From positions 122,918,957 through 122,982,956 of the forward strand of contig JBCNJP010000007.1 of assembly GCA_039602395.1 (NCBI GenBank): a stretch of 64,000 nt of DNA, read 5' to 3'. Positions 59,054 through 64,000 of the stretch are shown piece by piece. The position numbers were made by a program, and so were the translations under genes. Position 1 is the first letter of the stretch; each line of letters starts with the position of its first letter. Origin of the DNA: Deinandra increscens subsp. villosa. Taxonomy: Eukaryota > Streptophyta > Magnoliopsida > Asterales > Asteraceae. The notes under the pieces were generated by a model. The model worked only from the letters and a program-made list of their open reading frames with translations, ran no database searches and was not told where the DNA came from.

Positions 59054-62000
59054 TTAACGTACCTTGAGTCTACTTAGATGTGCAATGAACAAATCATTCC
59101 AGGTATCAGTAATGCCGGGTAAACACCAGTGCATGCAATCATCATGTTTCTTTCCACCAGCTGAAGAAGGATGAGCATCTGCTCTAAACTCACTCATACT
59201 TGTAATATCCAGTAACTGAAAAGCAGTACCCTTAATTGCTTCATATATGTGTTCATTCACAAGGCGTGTTTCAACATTTGTTCCATTATTTTGCACCGAA
59301 AAGAAACTTTCAACCTGTGCATCAAGGAAAAATACTTGTAATTTTCAGTTGAATTCTTTTTATGATTTTAGAATATAAATTTTGTAAATGATGGTGAGAA
59401 TTTACCTCGTGTGGTGATAATGGCTGCAACCGTGCACAGGAACCACCTTGGTCCCAGTCACCACCTTCAAAATGCCGAGGAGATTGAGTGCGGAAAAATA
59501 GAATAGTCCCTGGTCTTGCCTTTTCTTCAACGTATGATATCTAAATATAAAAAAGGATTCAGATCAAGTATACGTACATAAATCATAATACACTTTCATC
59601 TCAATCATAATGACTAGAGCTTGCAAAATTGACCCAAACACTTATGAATGGGTCAATCTAGGTTAGGTATTATCATTAAAGGGAGAAAATGTAAAACTGA
59701 ATAAATAGCTTAGAGATTTGGTTAATGCATCAAACAAGTCCAAGGTATCTCATAGTGAATTTCTAAAGCACAAAACCTCTTAATTTATTTTATTAAAAAC
59801 TATATCATTATTAAAATAGTACATTCTTAACCATATTTGACACGGTAATTATTTAGAGAAAAGAAAAATTTTGGACGACAAGTGATACAGATCAGCCCAA
59901 TCCACACAAAAAAGTACTAATTATGACTTTGACCAAACCCAATTTTTTACCCTGTTGACCAGCCCGTTTTGACACCTCTAAAAATACATGTGAATCATGT
60001 GACTGCTCTTATGTTAAAAACAAGAGATAGTCCACGTTCATATATATTATCAATGGTACTTTAAGTCTTCATGGGTCATCAACTATTAACACCCTTCTCT
60101 ACCATGATGTTTAATTAAATTTGCTGCAGCTAATAATGGGTTCAATGCAGATGCTGCACATCTCAAAATATTTAAACCCCAGAACTAATTATATTGCCTT
60201 GAACCTGCGACTATTTTGTCATAACATGAACCCAGCATCATATGTTTTCATTCACCAAGGTTAACATCTTCTAGTCATATATGTGTTTTGTCATAACATG
60301 AACTAGCTCATTACTGATCATCCATTTCTTTCTATTACAAGTTACAACCATTCATATATGTGTTTTGACATCTTAGTTCTTAGTTCTTACCATGACCTAG
60401 CCATCAATACAGGACCATTTGGCCAAACATACCATAGAGCAGCTGAAGCTAGCTGTTAAGCTCATGTATAATATACTACTGATATGGCCAAACTAGTCAA
60501 CAAGAAGCTTATGTTAAACATCAAAATTGCAATATGACATAATGCATTATAAGAAGCTCGATAGATAAGCAAGATACTTACCATGTGCCTTAAAACTACA
60601 TCAAGCCCAACTTCAGGAGATAAGGGTGGTATCATTGGCTGACCATTTTCATGGAAAAGCATAGGTGACTTTACAGGATCGAACTTAGAGGGGGCCCACC
60701 ACCTGATAAATACACATATACATACACAAATAAGGTTTGCCAATTTCTAAACAAATGGTCTGCATCTTATCAGAAAGCAGAGAAACATATTTAAAAGCAA
60801 TGGTTCTAGCATATCTTATTTCTAAGAGAAATGTAATATTACCAGTGGCCAGTGTTATAAATGAGAATGTTATGAAAACTTGGAGCCTCTGCCCATGTTC
60901 CTTCAGGTATATCAACATCAACTCTGTAACCTTCCTTATACCCTAGAGATTCCAGCTCACCACCCTTAGCATTGGCTAACCATCTGTATGAAATCATTAT
61001 GATACACGTCAGTTTTCAAGGCAGCAACCAATAAAAAAACAACCACATATAAAATTACAAACATAGGAAGAAGCAAAAGGAACTGAATAACACAGCATCA
61101 TAGAGACGGTGCAGAATTTAGAAGGATAATTTTAGTTTCCAGATCAATTATAAGTTATATGTATTCTCGTAATATGAAGTTCTCACTTCTCAGGGCTACT
61201 ATCGTGAGTAATATACTAATATTAATAAGCTTCCTTGACGAAGGTATCTGCATTATAGGATTGAGTAACAAAATTTTACATCTGACACCCACAACTTCTA
61301 TGATATATATTTTCACTCAGCCTCAATCCTTATAGGCCGTAACATAATATGCTCATATAATCCTTAAATAAATTCAATACTTCAAAATGTTCAATACATG
61401 ATAGCATGCCAGAATTTAAAACTTCTTCCATTAAAAAATTCCACATATCCTAAAAAGTTGTGCTTCAAGCCTTCAACAAGTCAACACATAAGAGGACGGG
61501 AAAGCCAAATAGTTGTGCAAGCCTATGCAATTTAAAATGCCAACTAAATAATTTTGGTTAGGTATAAGATGAGTGAACCAACATTCTGAAGGGAAAGAAG
61601 GTGAATTGATAAGGAAAACATTACTGCAGTTACTAGACGTATTAGGAAGCCAAGACTAGTGACAGAAGTTAATAGCAAAGAACGCGATTACAAAAGAGTT
61701 CAAAGATAAAACTCTTGCATAACAAACATGACGATAAAAAACAGCTTACCTACCATAACGTGCCAACAGATTAGTTCGGTGATATGCTATAGTGAGGTTG
61801 TACTTCACAAAAGTAAAGCCCCGATCAGCACCAGCAGGCCGCCACTTCTTTACTTCACCAGAACCTCGTTTCAAAGAACAGAAAAGAGAAACAAACATGT
61901 TCCTATTTAAGGAATCACCAACAAACCCTGCACTGTTAAAAGTTGTTAAAGGTCGGCAATTGCATCTTAAATGGAGTTAAAAATACTACAAAATCAAGAA

Positions 62001-62831
62001 CATACATGAGAGGTACAAGAATCCAATTGTGCAGTATATGGCACATGCCAAACATCATGAAACCTGATTTATATGTATGACCGATAAAAGTCTAAAATCT
62101 CAATGCAACTCCCAAATAAACCACCACAGAGATGCAACATTGAGAAGGCAACCTTGCCTCTTAGCTTAAAGCCCTAGGTTGCAGTAATTTAAGTTATTTT
62201 GATATTCGCAGTCTATATTTCTTGCTAAAAGAAGTGTTACTGTCACCTAATTTTACCAGTTGAATCAAAGAGGAACCATAATACATGAATTAGAGTTCAA
62301 CCATTGCTGAAATACGCACTTCACACAACAAACAAATGCAGAAATTCAAATGACGATATTGTTAAAACTATATCTCTTACCGATACTAATGTCCCTATGC
62401 GATTCGAGAAACCGGAGTGGATCAAACTGTGGAAGCGCACAATGATTAGGCTGCCAACGCCACTTAACAATCTCCGCCGCACCGGATCTATTACCAGCGA
62501 CGCAATTCCATCCTTTGTATATCTCCTTACACGTCTCGTCATACCGTGGAGATCTGACCGTCGGATCGTAGAACCAGTTGCCCTCTGAGTAATCGCAATC
62601 TGCTGATGCTGCTCCATTTCCATCGTTGTGTCTAGATGCATATTGCTTGATCGGTTTTCCGGATTCGAAGGCTAATGGTACCGTAGAGTAAGAGGTGATG
62701 TTGTGAGAAGAAAGGAGAAAAAGAGCGGTGAGGAGGATGATGGAGATGAATATGTAGAAGTAGGTGGTGGATGAAGAAGAAGAAGAAGAGTGAGGTTGAT
62801 GAGGTCTCTTGTAATGGTGGTTTGAAGCCAT
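59054..62831 (-). CDS. TBL: trichome birefringence-like polysaccharide O-acetyltransferase, six exons (copy 2)
   Basis: Exons in transcript order: 62831-62381, 61927-61750, 60983-60843, 60702-60582, 59540-59406, 59314-59054; 428 residues with all motifs of copy 1 (membrane anchor, CDYSEGNW, GDS at 154-156, DCMH at 401-404). Two adjacent residue changes were found: G67-Q68 of copy 1 are R67-H68 here, in the linker between the anchor and the PMR5N domain, so catalysis should be unaffected. Other exon differences noticed (exons 2 and 3) are synonymous. Intron 3 lacks the ~809-bp Helitron-like insertion. As for XTH, it may be an allele of copy 1. Confidence 0.92.
59615..59980. mobile_element. hAT-like MITE in a TBL intron (unit 2)
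   Basis: Counterpart of 50445-50810 with one change in the right terminus (GACACCTCTA instead of GCCACCTCTA) and a small duplication of ATGTGA just after it. Confidence 0.6.
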
Positions 62832-62991
62832 GTGTGGTGGTGGCGGTGGTGGTGACGGTTATCCCCGCCCTGATCGCCCCCACAACGATGTGTTTTTTTT
62901 CTTTCTTTTTTTTGGCTGGTTCTCCAAAATCTTTACTGATCTGTCCTCGGAAGTTGCTGGTTGAGTGGCGGATCTATTCCAAGGGAAAATA

Positions 62992-64000
62992 GGCCCCCTA
63001 TATCAAAATTGAATTTAGCCATTGTTTAAATGGTGCTTTATAATTAAGAGTTGTAGATATCATGTTGGTTAAATGGTGCTTTATAATTAAGAGGTCGGTT
63101 TGACCAACCAGTTTACTATCAATCTGTGTTATCGGAACCGTTCTAATCAATTTGTTTTTTTACTCGTACTGATCAAATTTTCTAAACTCATCACTTTAGC
63201 ATTCTTTGCATGTTGTGACATGTTTCTTCAATGTGATGTTACTTACCTGGTCCTTCACAATAAGTCGATCTTCAACCCTTGCGATATCATATCATATGCA
63301 CTGCAAACAGAGAAGGTAATAACGTAATTGCGTATACTGCTTATGAAGGGTCCTGGTTCAGAAGGTTTGAGATGTATATAGCAGTTATATGCCGGCAATG
63401 TAACCTAGTTAGTGCGGTTTTTTGACCCGAGTGTCAAATAGAATCCCGATCGGACTTATACTTGATCACAGCCCTGAAGCCCCGTTGATTGTGAATATAC
63501 AGTTGCACGAACATATATAATTTGCTCTTTGAACTTAGTTCGATTTGAGCCACAGTAGTTAACAAATATACTTGATAATATTAAGACTAAAATGTATACA
63601 CGCTAGCTGATTTATTAACAAGAACCAGACTTTTTAGTAGATGATATTATAATAGATTATATTTGTTTAACTAACTTATTTTCTTTAACATGCTTATCTT
63701 ATTGAAATTACATACTTATCTTAGAAATCATGTTATTAAATATAAACCTACAAATAGATACGTGATACCTTAACAAAAAAGGTTCAAAATTATCATAAGC
63801 TCTCAAAAGTATTAAGATACCTTCTTGGGCGGATTTAGAAAAAAAAAATCAGGAGTAGCGTTTCAAAAAAAATGTGTCGGGACTAAAGGGGGCTGGGGGG
63901 CAGCGCCCCCGGGAAAAGCAGGGTCCACGGGGCGGCAACCCCAAAGTCCTTCATTAAAAATGCATCAGAATTTTCTGTCCGAAAATGCATTAAGTTAAAT
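62992..64000. other. unique right flank, no gene seen
   Basis: AT-rich and gene-free. Near the right edge (63826-63950) a GC-rich block with GCGGATTTAGAAAAA and GGGGGGCAGCGCCCCCGGG resembles the ends of degenerate plant DNA transposons. The element would extend beyond the window. Confidence 0.4.

Larger units (their letters stand above)
55123..62991. repeat. near-identical unit 2 (XTH + TBL)
   Basis: Begins immediately after the gap inside sequence that in unit 1 starts at 45975, and ends at 62991 where unit 1 meets the gap (…GGGAAAATA). After 62991 the sequence is unique. Confidence 0.95.

Overview
The window is nuclear DNA of a flowering plant. Evidence: GT-AG introns, a split DUF1005 gene, a XTH and a trichome-birefringence-like gene, and a dense mix of plant LINE, Ty3, hAT, Mutator, PIF/Harbinger, CACTA-like and Helitron debris in AT-rich sequence. 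The style of the short repeats suggests a eudicot, perhaps Asteraceae, but that is inference only. Bona fide host genes cover only a small part; the rest is transposons or sequence in which I see no gene.

Layout. 1-3.1 kb: minus-strand, 5'-truncated LINE with both reading frames still open, running off the left edge. 3.4-3.8 kb: small Helitron. 5.1-8.9 kb: co-oriented mosaic of decayed LINE RT, Ty3 pol and PIF/Harbinger ORF1. 9.4-10.7 kb: Mutator-like element with 9-bp target duplication. 10.9-12.5 kb: two tandem Helitrons. 13.9-22 kb: MITEs and gene-poor sequence. 23.5-25.0 kb: two-exon DUF1005 gene. 25.2-32.6 kb: old, broken tandem duplication carrying Harbinger transposase remnants, interrupted by hAT-type elements. 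35.9-37.8 kb: gene for a small acidic single-pass membrane protein, with an inferred 5'UTR intron. 38.05-44.46 kb: hAT-type element with perfect 8-bp target duplication, holding a 5.2-kb Helitron (which carries a tryptophanyl-tRNA synthetase exon fragment) and two MITEs, all in TA microsatellites. 46.0-54.6 and 55.1-63.0 kb: two nearly identical units, each with a XTH gene (+) and a convergent TBL gene (-), separated by exactly 500 N.

The main interpretive point concerns those two units. The first ends exactly at the gap and the second begins exactly after it, and together they overlap like the ends of two contigs. The simplest reading is one heterozygous locus assembled twice, not a true tandem duplication. 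The two copies differ by an ~809-bp Helitron-like insertion in a TBL intron, scattered SNPs and small indels. The XTH proteins are identical; the TBL proteins show two adjacent residue differences.

Functionally, XTH (xyloglucan cutting and rejoining in the wall) and TBL (Golgi polysaccharide O-acetylation) both act on cell-wall polysaccharides and are neighbours, but no operon-like coupling is implied. I found no convincing new gene system; the most novel material is the nested transposon architecture and the assembly signal.
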